Shown: one piece after another, positions 17,146-26,307 of the stretch | How positions within the stretch are numbered: position 1 is the stretch's first letter | Layout: each line of letters starts with the position of its first letter | Assembly (NCBI RefSeq): GCF_017086405.1 | Contig: NZ_CP070973.1 | Location: 5,922,739 to 5,986,738 of the forward strand | Direction: 5' to 3' | Origin: Mycobacterium gordonae | GTDB lineage: Bacteria; Actinomycetota; Actinomycetes; Mycobacteriales; Mycobacteriaceae | DNA length: 64,000 nucleotides | The notes under the pieces: generated by a model | What the model was told of the DNA's origin: nothing | What the model saw: the letters and a program-made list of their open reading frames with translations, nothing else | Databases searched by the model: none | Position numbers and translations under genes: made by a program

Positions 17146-18378
17146 TTGAGACAGTATTGCGGAATTGATTGGGCTACAGCCCATCACGATGTCGCGGTGA
17201 TCAATGACGATGGCAAAGTGGTGGCCCGCGGCCGGGTCAGTAACGACGCCGCCGGATTCGCCGCACTGCTGACGCTGCTGGCCGAAGCCGGCGACACCGC
17301 CGAGGATCCGATCCCGATCGGGATCGAAACCGACCGTGGCCTGTTCGTCGCGGCGTTGCGCGAAACCGGCCGGGTGATCTATCCGATCAACCCACTGGCT
17401 GCCTCCCGCTACCGGGCCCGGTACTCGGTCTCCGGCGCCAAATCCGATGCCACCGACGCGGTGCTGCTCGCCAACATCGTGCGCACCGACCCAGACGCGC
17501 ACCGCCCGTTGCCGGCCGATACCGATCTGGCCCAAGCGATCCGGGTGTTGGCCCGGGCCCAGCAGGACGCGGTCTGGGCGCGTCAGCAGGTCGGCAATCA
17601 GATCCGCGATCTCCTCAAAGACTTCTACCCGGCCGCGCTGGTCGCGTTCGCCGGCCTGCCCGAAGGCGGACTGGCCCGCGCCGATGCCCGCACCGTCCTG
17701 ACCGCCGCGCCGACGCCCACTCAGGCCGCCAACCTGACGCCGGCCCGGTTGCGGCGGCTGCTGATCAAAGCCGGCCGCAAACGCTACCTCGACCGTGACG
17801 TCGAGCGGCTGCGCGACATCTTCACCGACACCTACCTGCACCAGCCACCGGTGGTGGAGAACGCGATGGGCATTCACCTGACCGCGCTGCTGAGCCAGTT
17901 CGACGCGGCCTGCGCTGCCGCCGACGCACTCGCCGAGGCGGCGATCGCCCATTTTGACCAACACCCGGACGCCAAGATCATCACCAGTTTCCCCGGACTG
18001 GGGATGCTCGCCGGTGCCCGGGTGCTCGCCGAGATCGGTGACGACCGCACCCGTTTCGCCGATGCCCGCGGACTCAAAGCGTTCGCCGGATCGGCGCCGA
18101 TCACCCGTGCTAGCGGCAAGAAAACCGCTGTCCTGCAACGCCATATCAAAAACCGTCGCCTCAACGCTGTCGGCCCGATCTGGGCCCTGGCATCGCTGCG
18201 CGCCTCCCCGGGAGCCCGCAGGCACTTCGACGCCCGCCGCGCAGCCGGAGACTGGAACCATCAAGCCCAACGACACCTGTTCAACAAATTCCTCGGCCAA
18301 CTCCACCACTGCCTGCACACCGGCCAGCTCTACGACGAACATGTTGCGTTCCCACCTCCTCTCCAGCTCGCGGCTTGA
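17146..18378 (+). CDS. IS110-family transposase (DEDD recombinase)
   Basis: About 410 residues from a TTG at 17146, ten bases behind AAGGAG. An ATG at 17119 without a clear ribosome site is the alternative. The N-terminal RuvC-like domain has the DEDD set: Asp in YCGIDWA, Glu in IGIETDR, and both Asp in KSDATDAVLLAN. The C-terminal Transposase_20 domain has the LGMLAGARVLAEIGD helix and the serine-bearing GSAPITRASGKK, the position of the recombinase serine in this family, followed by NRRLNAV. No lesion is visible, so the element may be active. The enzyme recombines DNA under bridge-RNA guidance in characterised members such as IS621. Confidence 0.9.
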   Translation: MRQYCGIDWATAHHDVAVINDDGKVVARGRVSNDAAGFAALLTLLAEAGDTAEDPIPIGIETDRGLFVAALRETGRVIYPINPLAASRYRARYSVSGAKSDATDAVLLANIVRTDPDAHRPLPADTDLAQAIRVLARAQQDAVWARQQVGNQIRDLLKDFYPAALVAFAGLPEGGLARADARTVLTAAPTPTQAANLTPARLRRLLIKAGRKRYLDRDVERLRDIFTDTYLHQPPVVENAMGIHLTALLSQFDAACAAADALAEAAIAHFDQHPDAKIITSFPGLGMLAGARVLAEIGDDRTRFADARGLKAFAGSAPITRASGKKTAVLQRHIKNRRLNAVGPIWALASLRASPGARRHFDARRAAGDWNHQAQRHLFNKFLGQLHHCLHTGQLYDEHVAFPPPLQLAA

Positions 18379-18401
18379 CCTTTAACTTCGTGAGATGTCT
18401 T

Positions 18402-19565
18402 TCAGGCGCTCGCCAGCTCGGCGGCTTTGTCGGCGCCGGCGTCCATGGTGTCGGCCTGGATCACCAGCGGGTGGTTGGCGTCGGCCAGGATGCGACGGCC
18501 TTCTTCGACGTTGTTGCCGTCCAGGCGGACCACCAGCGGCTTGTTGGCCTCGTCGCCCAGGATTTCCAGGGCCTTGACGATCCCGGCCGCCACCGCGTCG
18601 CACGACGTGATGCCGCCGAAGACATTGACGAACACACTCTTGACTTCCGGGTCGCCCAGGATCACGTCCAGTCCGGCCGCCATGATCTCGGCCGACGCAC
18701 CGCCCCCGATGTCCAGGAAGTTGGCCGGCTTCACGCCGCCGTGCTTCTCACCGGCGTAGGCGACCACATCCAGCGTCGACATCACCAGGCCCGCGCCGTT
18801 GCCGATGATCCCGACTTCACCGCTGAGCTTGACGTAGTTGAGGTCGTGTTCCTTGGCCTTGAGCTCCAAGGGGTCGGTAGCAGCGCGGTCCTCGAACTCG
18901 GCGTGCCCGGGCTGACGGAAATCGGCGTTGGCGTCCAGGGTGACCTTGCCGTCCAGCGCCAAGATCTTGTCATCCGGCGTGCGCACCAGCGGGTTGACCT
19001 CGACCAGGGTGGCGTCCTCGCCGACGAATACGCCCCATAGCTTTTCGATCGTGACGGCGGCGGCGTCGAGCACCTCTGCGGGCAGGTGGCCCTGCTCGGC
19101 GATGGACCGTGCAAGGGCCCGGTCGACACCCTTGACGGCGTTCACCGGCACCTTGGCCAGCCGGTCAGGTTTGGTGGCGGCGACCTCCTCGATCTCCATG
19201 CCACCCTCGACCGAGCACATCGCCAGGTAGGTGCGGTTGGCGCGGTCGAGCAGGAACGAGAGGTAGTACTCCTCGGCGATGTCGCTGGCCTCGGCGACCA
19301 GCAACTTCTTGACGATGTGGCCCTTGATGTCCAGGCCCAAGATGTTCTTGGCGTGCTCGTAGGCTTCCTCGGCGTTCGCGGCGTATTTCACGCCACCCGC
19401 CTTGCCCCGGCCGCCGGTCTTGACCTGCGCCTTGACCATCACGGGGGCACCGATCTCCTCCGCGATGGCTTTTGCGCCTTCGGCGGTGTCGGTCACCCGG
19501 CCCTGCGTGCCGGGTACGCCGTGCTTGGCGAACAGTTCCTTAGCTTGATACTCGAACAGATCCAT
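18402..19565 (-). CDS. sucC: Succinate-CoA ligase, ADP-forming, beta subunit
   Basis: 387 residues, full length. ATP-grasp domain at the N-terminus (DLFEYQAKELFAKHGVPGT, APVMVKAQVKTGGRGKAGGV) and CoA-ligase domain at the C-terminus, with LEINPL-like VEVNPL, GNGAGLVMSTLDVV and NVFGGITSCDAVAAGIV. With SucD it converts succinyl-CoA and ADP to succinate, CoA and ATP. It is transcribed toward sucD, but the IS110 element begins 14 bases after its stop. No gene lies between 19566 and 19819; that gap carries the divergent promoters of sucC and the M23 peptidase gene. It corresponds to H37Rv Rv0951. Confidence 0.97.
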   Translation of the reverse strand: MDLFEYQAKELFAKHGVPGTQGRVTDTAEGAKAIAEEIGAPVMVKAQVKTGGRGKAGGVKYAANAEEAYEHAKNILGLDIKGHIVKKLLVAEASDIAEEYYLSFLLDRANRTYLAMCSVEGGMEIEEVAATKPDRLAKVPVNAVKGVDRALARSIAEQGHLPAEVLDAAAVTIEKLWGVFVGEDATLVEVNPLVRTPDDKILALDGKVTLDANADFRQPGHAEFEDRAATDPLELKAKEHDLNYVKLSGEVGIIGNGAGLVMSTLDVVAYAGEKHGGVKPANFLDIGGGASAEIMAAGLDVILGDPEVKSVFVNVFGGITSCDAVAAGIVKALEILGDEANKPLVVRLDGNNVEEGRRILADANHPLVIQADTMDAGADKAAELASA

Positions 19566-19728
19566 GGGGCGTCACTGCCTTTGCTCGGCTTACTTGCTAG
19601 GGCCAACTAGGGTGGCGGTGCCGGTACTCGGCAACTCGCACGGAGGAACTGTATCGACCCCGGAAATCAGCCTTGCCGCCGCATCCCACCGCTGTGGCAT
19701 ACGTCACGCCATGGCCATCGACACGAAA

Positions 19729-19744
19729 CGTGATCCAAGTCACA
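19729..19744. promoter_or_regulatory. CRP-type binding site upstream of the M23 peptidase gene
   Basis: CGTGATCCAAGTCACA matches the mycobacterial CRP (Rv3676) consensus TGTGAnnnnnnTCACA at all but the first base. It lies 76 bases upstream of the preferred start codon at 19820, a normal distance for promoter control. Its position also argues against the in-frame ATG at 19748 as the real start. Confidence 0.6.
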
Positions 19745-19819
19745 AAAATGACCGGTTTCCATACTGAGGTTGCCAGCCCCCTACGTTTGCGGATACCTTC
19801 TCAAGGTCCAGATAACGTT

Positions 19820-20911
19820 ATGGTCACGATCCGAGGACATTTCAGGTTGTCCCAGCACCTTTTCGCCCGCTCAGCCGCCGCAGTATCGGCGCGCGCATCC
19901 CGGGAACGCTGGCCCCATCAGCGCAATGAAGTCACCGAGATCATCCCGTTAGATGGGTTTGATGAACTCGATGACATGGAGCTGGCCGACCTCGACGAGT
20001 TGGATTTCGGTGAATCCGAGTTCGCGTTCGACGACTTGCTGCTGCAGGCCCCGGAACTCGACGACCTCGACGACACCGACGATCTGACGCCGTTGTGGCT
20101 GGCCGCCCCGGCCACCGAGGTCCTGCCCCGGGTTTCCGTCGAGACCGCGCACGCGATCACCCAGGCCATCAACGTCACGCCCGCCCCGCGCCGCGGCGGC
20201 AGCCACCGCAAGCAGCCGACCAGTGCCGCCAAGGGGCGTCTGCTGATCGGGGCGATGGCCGCCGGAGCGGCAGCCGCGGCCACGCACACCGCGGTTAGCC
20301 AGTCCGACAACAACACCAAGATCGAGACCGTGCTTACCGCCAACGCCTCGACGCTCACCGGCGGGTCGGGCGCGCCCGGCTCCAGCGCGCCACGTGGCGT
20401 CCAGGTGATCGCCGCGCAGCCGGCCAACGTTGCGGTGCACAACGAGGAATTCGCCCGCGGCGTGGCGTTCGCACAGGAGCGGGCACAGCGCGAGGCGCGC
20501 CTGCAGCAGCCGCTGTACGTCATGCCGACCAAGGGCATCTTCACCTCGAACTTCGGCTACCGCTGGGGCGTCCTGCACGCCGGTATCGACCTGGCCAACG
20601 CGATCGGGACGCCGATCTACGCGGTATCCGACGGCGTCGTCATCGACGCCGGGCCCACCGCCGGCTACGGCGCCTGGGTCAAGCTGATGCATGCCGACGG
20701 CACCGTCACACTGTACGGCCACGTCAACACCACGCTGGTCAGCGTCGGTGAACGCGTGATGGCGGGCGACCAGATCGCCACCATGGGCAATCGCGGCAAC
20801 TCCACCGGCCCGCACCTGCACTTCGAGGTGCTGCTGGGTGGCAGTGAGCGGATCGACCCCGTGCCGTGGCTGGCCAAGCGGGGACTGTCCGTCGGCAACT
20901 ACGCCGGCTGA
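19820..20911 (+). CDS. M23-family (LytM) peptidoglycan peptidase, membrane-anchored
   Basis: 363 residues from the ATG at 19820 (VTIRGHFRLSQHLF). Residues about 40-100 are acidic and Asp/Leu-rich. A probable transmembrane segment, LLIGAMAAGAAAAATHTAV, lies near 145-165. The LytM domain fills residues about 240-360: NFGYRWGVLHAGIDLA (His and Asp of the H-x3-D zinc motif), GYGAWVKLMHADGTVTLYGH, GDQIATMGNRGNSTG and HLHFE (H-x-H). All zinc ligands are present, so it should be an active endopeptidase on the outside of the membrane. It corresponds to H37Rv Rv0950c. A CRP-type site lies upstream. The next gene follows after three bases. Confidence 0.85.
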   Translation: MVTIRGHFRLSQHLFARSAAAVSARASRERWPHQRNEVTEIIPLDGFDELDDMELADLDELDFGESEFAFDDLLLQAPELDDLDDTDDLTPLWLAAPATEVLPRVSVETAHAITQAINVTPAPRRGGSHRKQPTSAAKGRLLIGAMAAGAAAAATHTAVSQSDNNTKIETVLTANASTLTGGSGAPGSSAPRGVQVIAAQPANVAVHNEEFARGVAFAQERAQREARLQQPLYVMPTKGIFTSNFGYRWGVLHAGIDLANAIGTPIYAVSDGVVIDAGPTAGYGAWVKLMHADGTVTLYGHVNTTLVSVGERVMAGDQIATMGNRGNSTGPHLHFEVLLGGSERIDPVPWLAKRGLSVGNYAG

Positions 20912-20914
20912 ACG

Positions 20915-21466
20915 GTGACCGGGCCGAGCGATCCGTCCCTGAGCGAAAGTCCGCCTGAGCCCACCGAGCCACCGAACGGGGCACGCACCAAGATCATTCG
21001 GCGTGCGCCAACCGGTCCGCTGCCCCCGATCACTTCTCAACCAACAACCCAGATCCCGCGTCCCGCAGGGCTTCCGCCGCTGCCCGCCGTACTGCGGCAC
21101 GAGCCGAGTGCCCGGACGGCGGTGGCGGCCAGCGCCGTGAGCATTGTCAGCGGATGGGCGACGTCGGTAGTGGCCACCGACCTGATCGCCGGTTGGTGGC
21201 AGACCGACCGACTGTTCTGCATCGCCGTCGGATTCCTGGCACTGGTCTTCGCGTTGACCACGGTCTGCGGCGTGATCATGTTGTTGCTGCGCCGCCAGTT
21301 CGGGCGCTATCTGATCGTGGCCGGAGCGATTGTCGCGCTGCTGACGTACCTCGGCGTGTTCATCGCGGGCGCCCGGGTGGGATGGATAGTGCACGCGCTG
21401 CCACTGCTGCCGGTGGCGAGCGTGGTCCTGGCGATGCTGCCGGATACCAAGCGCTGGGCCGAATAG
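20915..21466 (+). CDS. Hypothetical membrane protein with Pro-rich N-terminus
   Basis: 183 residues, GTG start three bases after the M23 peptidase stop, so co-transcribed. Residues 1-65 are Pro/Ser/Thr-rich, with basic KIIRRAPTG. About four hydrophobic segments follow (TAVAASAVSIVSGWATSVV, FCIAVGFLALVFALTTVCGVIMLLL, YLIVAGAIVALLTYLGVFIAG and VHALPLLPVASVVLAML). No family is recognised. The layout suggests a small membrane partner of the peptidase, but that is inference. The short gap to uvrD1 (21467-21551) holds no gene and no clear hairpin. Confidence 0.7.
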   Translation: MTGPSDPSLSESPPEPTEPPNGARTKIIRRAPTGPLPPITSQPTTQIPRPAGLPPLPAVLRHEPSARTAVAASAVSIVSGWATSVVATDLIAGWWQTDRLFCIAVGFLALVFALTTVCGVIMLLLRRQFGRYLIVAGAIVALLTYLGVFIAGARVGWIVHALPLLPVASVVLAMLPDTKRWAE

Positions 21467-21551
21467 TGCGGCCCGCGTCTTCGCCGAATGTGAACTGAGG
21501 GCTAGTTTTTCGCGATTTTGTCGCCGTCAGTGCACGCTCGGCGCGATGAGC

Positions 21552-23885
21552 TCAGAGCTTGCTGATCGGCGCGTGGTTGTGCATCAGCTTGACCCGTCCC
21601 GCACTGCCGAAGTCGATCAGCGACATCGCCGATTCTCCGACGCCGGAGACTTCCTCGACGCGTCCCAGGCCGTACTTGTCGTGCGTCACCCGATCGCCGG
21701 GCTCCAACACCACCAGCGGCCGTTTGCTCGGACCGGAACGCACGGGCGCCGAGCGTGGGGTCCCGAACCGCCCCGCGCCACTGACCGGTGCACTGAACGA
21801 CGGCTTGGGCGCGACCCGGCGCCACTCGATGAGTTGTTGCGGGATCTCACGCAGGAAACGCGATTCCGGGTTCAGCATGGGCTGGCCCCAGGATGAACGG
21901 ACGATGGCCCGGCTCAGGTAGAGCCGCTGCCGAGCCCGGGTGATGCCGACGTAAGCCAGGCGCCGCTCTTCGGACAGCTCCATCGGGTCGTCCAACGCCC
22001 GCATGTGCGGGAACATGCCGTCCTCCCAGCCGGTGACGAAGACGACCGGGAACTCCAGTCCCTTGGCGGTGTGCAGCGTCATCAGCGTCACCAGTCCAGA
22101 ACCGTGCTCGGGGATTTCGTCGGTATCCGCGACCAGCGACACCCGCTCCAGGAAGGCGGCCAACACGCCGGTGTCGGGAACGTCCTCGTCCTCCGGCGCG
22201 TCATCGGCCAAGGCGGCCGCATTCGCCAAGTCGATGCTGAATTCGTGTGCGACGCTGACTAATTCGTTCAGGTTGTCCAGCCGCGCCAACTCCTGCGGAT
22301 CGGTCGACGATTCCAGCTCGCGGCGATATCCGGTGCGTTCCAACACCGCCTCGACGAGCTCACCCAGGTCGTCGTCGAGGTGCCCGCGCAATTCGTCGAG
22401 CAGCTCGACGAAGCCGGCGATCGCCTTTTCCGCGCGGGTGTTGAGCATCGGGACCTTGCCCTCGGCGGCGGCCTGCAGGGCGTCGGCGAAGCTGGCGCCG
22501 GTATTCTCGGCATACACCGCGACGCACGCCTCGGCCCGGTCGCCGATGCCGCGGCGCGGGGTGTTGAGAATGCGCCGCATGCTGACCGCGTCACCCGGGT
22601 TGTCCAGCACCCGCAGATAGGCCACAATGTCGCGGATCTCCTTGCGCTCGTAGAAGCGCACTCCCCCAACGACTTTGTACGGGATGCCGGCCCGGATGAA
22701 GACCTCCTCCAGCGAGCGCGACGAATTATTGGTGCGGTAGAAGACAGCGACGTCGTTGTAGGTGATATCGCCGCGGTCGGCCAGCGCATCGATCTCGTCG
22801 GCCACGAATCGGGCCTCGTCGTGCTCGTTGTCGGCGACGTACCCGACGATGAGCTCGCCTTCGCCGGCGTCGGTCCACAACCGCTTCTCGCGGCGTCCGG
22901 CGTTGCGGGCGATCACCGAGTTGGCCGCCGACAGGATGTTCTGCGTCGAGCGGTAATTCTGTTCCAGCAGAATGGTGGTGGCGTCCGGGTAGTCACGCTC
23001 GAAGTCTTCGATGTTGCGGATGGTGGCTCCGCGGAAGGCGTAGATCGACTGGTCGGCGTCACCGACCACGCAGAGTTCGGCAGGCGGCACGCCGTCTTCC
23101 GATTCAGCGGTGCCGTGCCCCACTAACTCCCGCACCAGCATGTACTGGGCGTGGTTGGTGTCCTGGTATTCGTCGACCAGTACGTGGCGGAAGCGGCGCC
23201 GGTAGTACTGGGCGATGTCGGGAAACGTCTGCAGCACCGCGACCGTCTCACCGATCAGGTCGTCGAAGTCCAGCGCGTTGGCCGCCCGCAGCCGGCGCTG
23301 GTAGTCGCCGAAGACCGATGCGACGGTGCGTGCCAGATCGTCGGATTCGTCGGTGAGGCTGGACACCGCCTGGTGCGGGTCGATGAGTTCGTTCTTGAGG
23401 TTCGAGATGGCGTTGGCCAACAGCCGCGGCGAGTATCGCTTGATGTCCAGGCCCATGTCGCGGCCGATCATCTGCAGCAGCCGCCGGGAGTCGTCGGCGT
23501 CGTAAATAGAGAAGTTGGAGTTGAGGCCCTCGATCAACGACGCCTGGTTGCGCAGGATCCGCACGCAGGACGAGTGGAAGGTGGACACCCACATGTACCG
23601 CGCGCGGTCACCGACCAGATTCACTACCCGTTCCCGCATCTCGGCGGCGGCCTTGTTGGTGAAGGTGATGGCCAGGATCTGGCCGACGCCGGCACCGCGC
23701 TCGGCGATCAGGTAGGCGATACGGCGGGTCAGCACCGCCGTCTTGCCCGATCCGGCGCCGGCGACGATCAGCAGCGGCGAGCCTTCGTGCACCACCGCCT
23801 GGCGCTGCTGTGGGTTGAGCCCGTCCAGCAGTTCGTCTACCGCGCTGGGACGGGGGTACTTGGCTTGGGTTGCATGCACACTCAT
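21552..23885 (-). CDS. uvrD1: ATP-dependent DNA helicase UvrD1 (UvrD/PcrA, SF1)
   Basis: 777 residues, full length. SF1A helicase motifs in order: Q-motif LNPQQRQAVVH, Walker A AGAGSGKTAVLTRRI, FTNKAAAEMRERV (Ia), VDEYQDTNHAQY (II), GDADQSIYAFRGA (III), LEQNYRSTQNIL (IV), TLHTAKGLEFPVVF (V) and YVGITRARQRLYLS (VI). The C-terminal domain ends with a KOW-like segment, VTHDKYGLGRVEEVSG, which in this family contacts RNA polymerase. It acts in nucleotide excision repair and interacts with Ku in mycobacteria (established knowledge). It corresponds to H37Rv Rv0949. The frameshifted PPE gene lies directly upstream on the same strand. Confidence 0.96.
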   Translation of the reverse strand: MSVHATQAKYPRPSAVDELLDGLNPQQRQAVVHEGSPLLIVAGAGSGKTAVLTRRIAYLIAERGAGVGQILAITFTNKAAAEMRERVVNLVGDRARYMWVSTFHSSCVRILRNQASLIEGLNSNFSIYDADDSRRLLQMIGRDMGLDIKRYSPRLLANAISNLKNELIDPHQAVSSLTDESDDLARTVASVFGDYQRRLRAANALDFDDLIGETVAVLQTFPDIAQYYRRRFRHVLVDEYQDTNHAQYMLVRELVGHGTAESEDGVPPAELCVVGDADQSIYAFRGATIRNIEDFERDYPDATTILLEQNYRSTQNILSAANSVIARNAGRREKRLWTDAGEGELIVGYVADNEHDEARFVADEIDALADRGDITYNDVAVFYRTNNSSRSLEEVFIRAGIPYKVVGGVRFYERKEIRDIVAYLRVLDNPGDAVSMRRILNTPRRGIGDRAEACVAVYAENTGASFADALQAAAEGKVPMLNTRAEKAIAGFVELLDELRGHLDDDLGELVEAVLERTGYRRELESSTDPQELARLDNLNELVSVAHEFSIDLANAAALADDAPEDEDVPDTGVLAAFLERVSLVADTDEIPEHGSGLVTLMTLHTAKGLEFPVVFVTGWEDGMFPHMRALDDPMELSEERRLAYVGITRARQRLYLSRAIVRSSWGQPMLNPESRFLREIPQQLIEWRRVAPKPSFSAPVSGAGRFGTPRSAPVRSGPSKRPLVVLEPGDRVTHDKYGLGRVEEVSGVGESAMSLIDFGSAGRVKLMHNHAPISKL

Positions 23886-23938
23886 GTCGGTCCAAACTTA
23901 CCGCCGCCGGCTGACAGTCCGCCGCCGGCCGTGCGCAG

Positions 23939-25956
23939 CTAGAACTGAAATCCCGACTGGTTCACGCCCGTATGGTTGCTGCCCGAGCTCTTACTACCCG
24001 AGCTGCCCCAACCGGAGTTCAGCGTGCCCGATTGCCCGAAACCCGAATTGTCCGTCCCGACGTTCATGAAGCCGACGTTGCCCGTGACGCCGCCGTTGGC
24101 ATAACCGATGGCGAAACTGCCGGTGTTGGAGAAGCCCACGGCGTTGAAGCCCGAATTGAAGAAGCCCGTGTTGCGGCTGTTCGTGTTTTGGAAGCCGGTC
24201 TGGAAATTGCCGATGTTTCCGTAGCCCTCGCTGGAGTTGCCGGTGTTCTGGAAACCCGAGGTGCTGTTCCCGTTGTTGTTGAAGCCCGAGGTGCCGACAC
24301 CCGTATTGCCGAAACCGGAGCTGGCGGCGCCGGTATTGGTCGCGCTGCCGAAACCGGTGTTGACCGCGCCCGCGTTGCCGGCGCCGGTGTTGATGCTGCC
24401 CGAATTCCAGTAACCGGTGTTGGTGTTGCCGGAGTTTCCGAAGCCGGTGTTACCCGAGCCCGAGTTGAAAAAGCCCACGCTGCTGGCACCGGAGTTAAGG
24501 AAGCCCACGGCGCCGCTCGAGCCCGAGTTGAAGGCACCGACCGCGAAACCGCCACCGTTGCCGACGCCGACGTTGTTGCTACCGGCGTTCCAGAACCCGA
24601 CGTTTCCGTGGCCCGAGTTCCCGAAGCCCACGTTAGTGTTGGTGGTGTTGACCCAGCCGGTGTTGTGATGACCGGAGTTCATGATGCCGGTATTGATGTC
24701 GCCAGAGTTCGCGAGCCCGGTGTTGAAGTCACCGGAGTTGCCGAAACCCCAGTTGCCGTGTCCGGAGTTGAAGAATCCGACGTTGTTGTTGCCGGAATTG
24801 AACAGGCCGATGTTTCCGCTTCCGGAATTCAACCCGTTGAAGTTGATCCCCACCTGATTCTCTCCGGTCAGACCGATGCCGAAGTTGTTCTTGCCAGAGT
24901 TGCCGAAGCCGATGTTGAACTCGCCGCTATTGCCCAGGCCGATATTGAAGTTGCCGAAGTTCCCGATGCCGATATTGGAGTTGCCGGTGTTGCCCAGGCC
25001 CAGGTTGGAGTTGCCGGCCGTGGGCACCGCGCCGGGACCGCTGTTTCCGAAGCCGATGTTGGAGCTGCCGAAGTTTCCGCTGCCGATGTTGAGATTGCCG
25101 GTATTGCCGTTCCCCAGTTGCCGCTGCCGCTGTTGCCACTGCCGACGTTTCCGCCGCCGGTGCTCTGGGAGTTTCCGAAGCCGATGTTCCCGTTGCCCCG
25201 GTTGCCGCCACCGAGGTTCCTGCTCCCGGTGTTACCGCCGCCGAGGTTGAACGAACCGGTGTTGCCGCCGCCGAGATTGAGGATCCCGTTGAGGTTGCCG
25301 TCACCGAAATTGAGGTTGCCTTTGTTGCCGTTACCGAAGTTGAGACCACCGGTGTTGCCGCTGCCCAGATTGACGCTGCCGATGTTTCCCAGACCCAGAT
25401 TCCCGGCGCCGACGTTGCCGACGGCGGAGAAGAGTTGCGGGAGTAGCTGATCCCACGGAGGCAGCGCCTCGGCAATGGCCGAGGCGCCGGTGAAATAGCC
25501 GACCATCGCCGCGACGTCCCGGGCCCACATTTCCTCGTAGACGGCTTCGGTGGCCGCGATCGCCGGAGCATTCTGGCCGAACAGGTTCGACAACACCAGC
25601 TGAACGAACTGAGAACGGTTGGCCGCCACGGCAATTGGCTGGATCATCGCCGACTGCGTAGCCTCGAACACCGCCGCCACCGTGCGAGCATGCCCGGCGG
25701 CGTCCACGGCCTGGGCCGCCGCCGCGGTGAGCCAGTTCGTATACGGCAAGGCTGCGGTCGTCATTGCCGCCGCCGCCGGACCCTGCCACGCCTGGCCGAC
25801 CAGCCCGGCGGTCACCGAACCGAATGACGAGGCAGCTGCGCCGAGTTCTGCGGCCAACACGTCCCAGGCCTGCGCGGCTTCCAGCATCGGAACGGACCCG
25901 GCGCCACTGAACATCAGCAGCGAGTTGATCTCTGGCGGCAATACCGAGAAATTCAT
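23939..25956 (-). pseudogene. PPE-MPTR family gene, one frameshift
   Basis: The ATG at 25956 follows GAAGGGACGG (an earlier GTG at 25977 lacks such a site). The PPE domain (FSVLPPEINSLLMFSGAGS, with the Pro-Pro-Glu motif) covers ~180 residues and has the conserved WQG in VGQAWQGPAA. The rest is MPTR repeats of the NxGxGN type. The frame breaks at GSGNWG because the run is GGGG on the coding strand (CCCC 25112-25115 on the plus strand). One more G joins it to the remaining ~360 residues of perfect N-x-G-x-G-N repeats, ending at HTGVNQSGFQF. With the base restored the protein is ~670 residues. The break is probably a sequence error. PPE proteins are exported by type VII systems. Confidence 0.85.
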
Positions 25957-26307
25957 CGACCGTCCCTTCGTGACCATCCAACGACCGCCACTACTGCGAA
26001 AAGTGAGCCTACGGGCATGCGCTCGGCCGCATAGGGCATTTCGACGAAACGTTCCTTGCTGTGCATGCCTTCACTTCGCTTGCCGCGCAACGTCGCGGAC
26101 GATGAGCCGACTGGGCCGAGGGTTGATCCTGCTGCCGGGTTTTTGCACACGTACGCCACTTGGTGGCACACTCGGTGCGTGCTCAATACGCAGCCCCGAT
26201 TTTTTTACGGGTACCGGCCAGCGGTGCCCGTGGTCTAGCTGCTTTCGCAGAGCCCCGTGGTCCGCTTCCGGATTCGGGGCTCGTCTCTTGTGTGAGGCCC
26301 GAACCGG
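25957..26307. other. Divergent intergenic region with a GC-rich hairpin
   Basis: No gene is seen between the PPE-MPTR start and the chorismate mutase start. GAGCCCCG (26250-26257) pairs with CGGGGCTC (26275-26282) around a 17-base loop, 25 bases before the chorismate mutase start. It lacks a T-run, so it could be a leader hairpin. A run of seven T at about 26200-26206 stands alone. Promoters for both genes must lie here. Confidence 0.4.

Larger units (their letters stand above)
16797..18387 (+). mobile_element. IS110-family insertion sequence inside the sucC-sucD operon
   Basis: About 1591 bp. CT dinucleotides stand at both junctions: 16795-16796 on the left and 18386-18387 on the right. Removing the element leaves one CT and rebuilds a continuous sucC-sucD spacer reading CACGAAGGACCCC on the sucD strand, which includes an AAGGA ribosome site. 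There are no terminal inverted repeats and no longer target duplication, as expected for IS110, which recombines at a 2-base core. It contains one intact DEDD transposase and a ~350-base non-coding 5' end. Boundaries are inferred from the rebuilt empty site. Confidence 0.8.

Noticed and set aside
16795..18342. 515-codon open frame antisense to the IS110 transposase
   Set aside because: It mirrors the transposase codon pattern, has no motif or ribosome site and crosses the IS boundary.
18336..18350. GAACATGTT near the IS110 transposase end as a KstR site
   Set aside because: It is inside the coding region and lacks the outer consensus bases.
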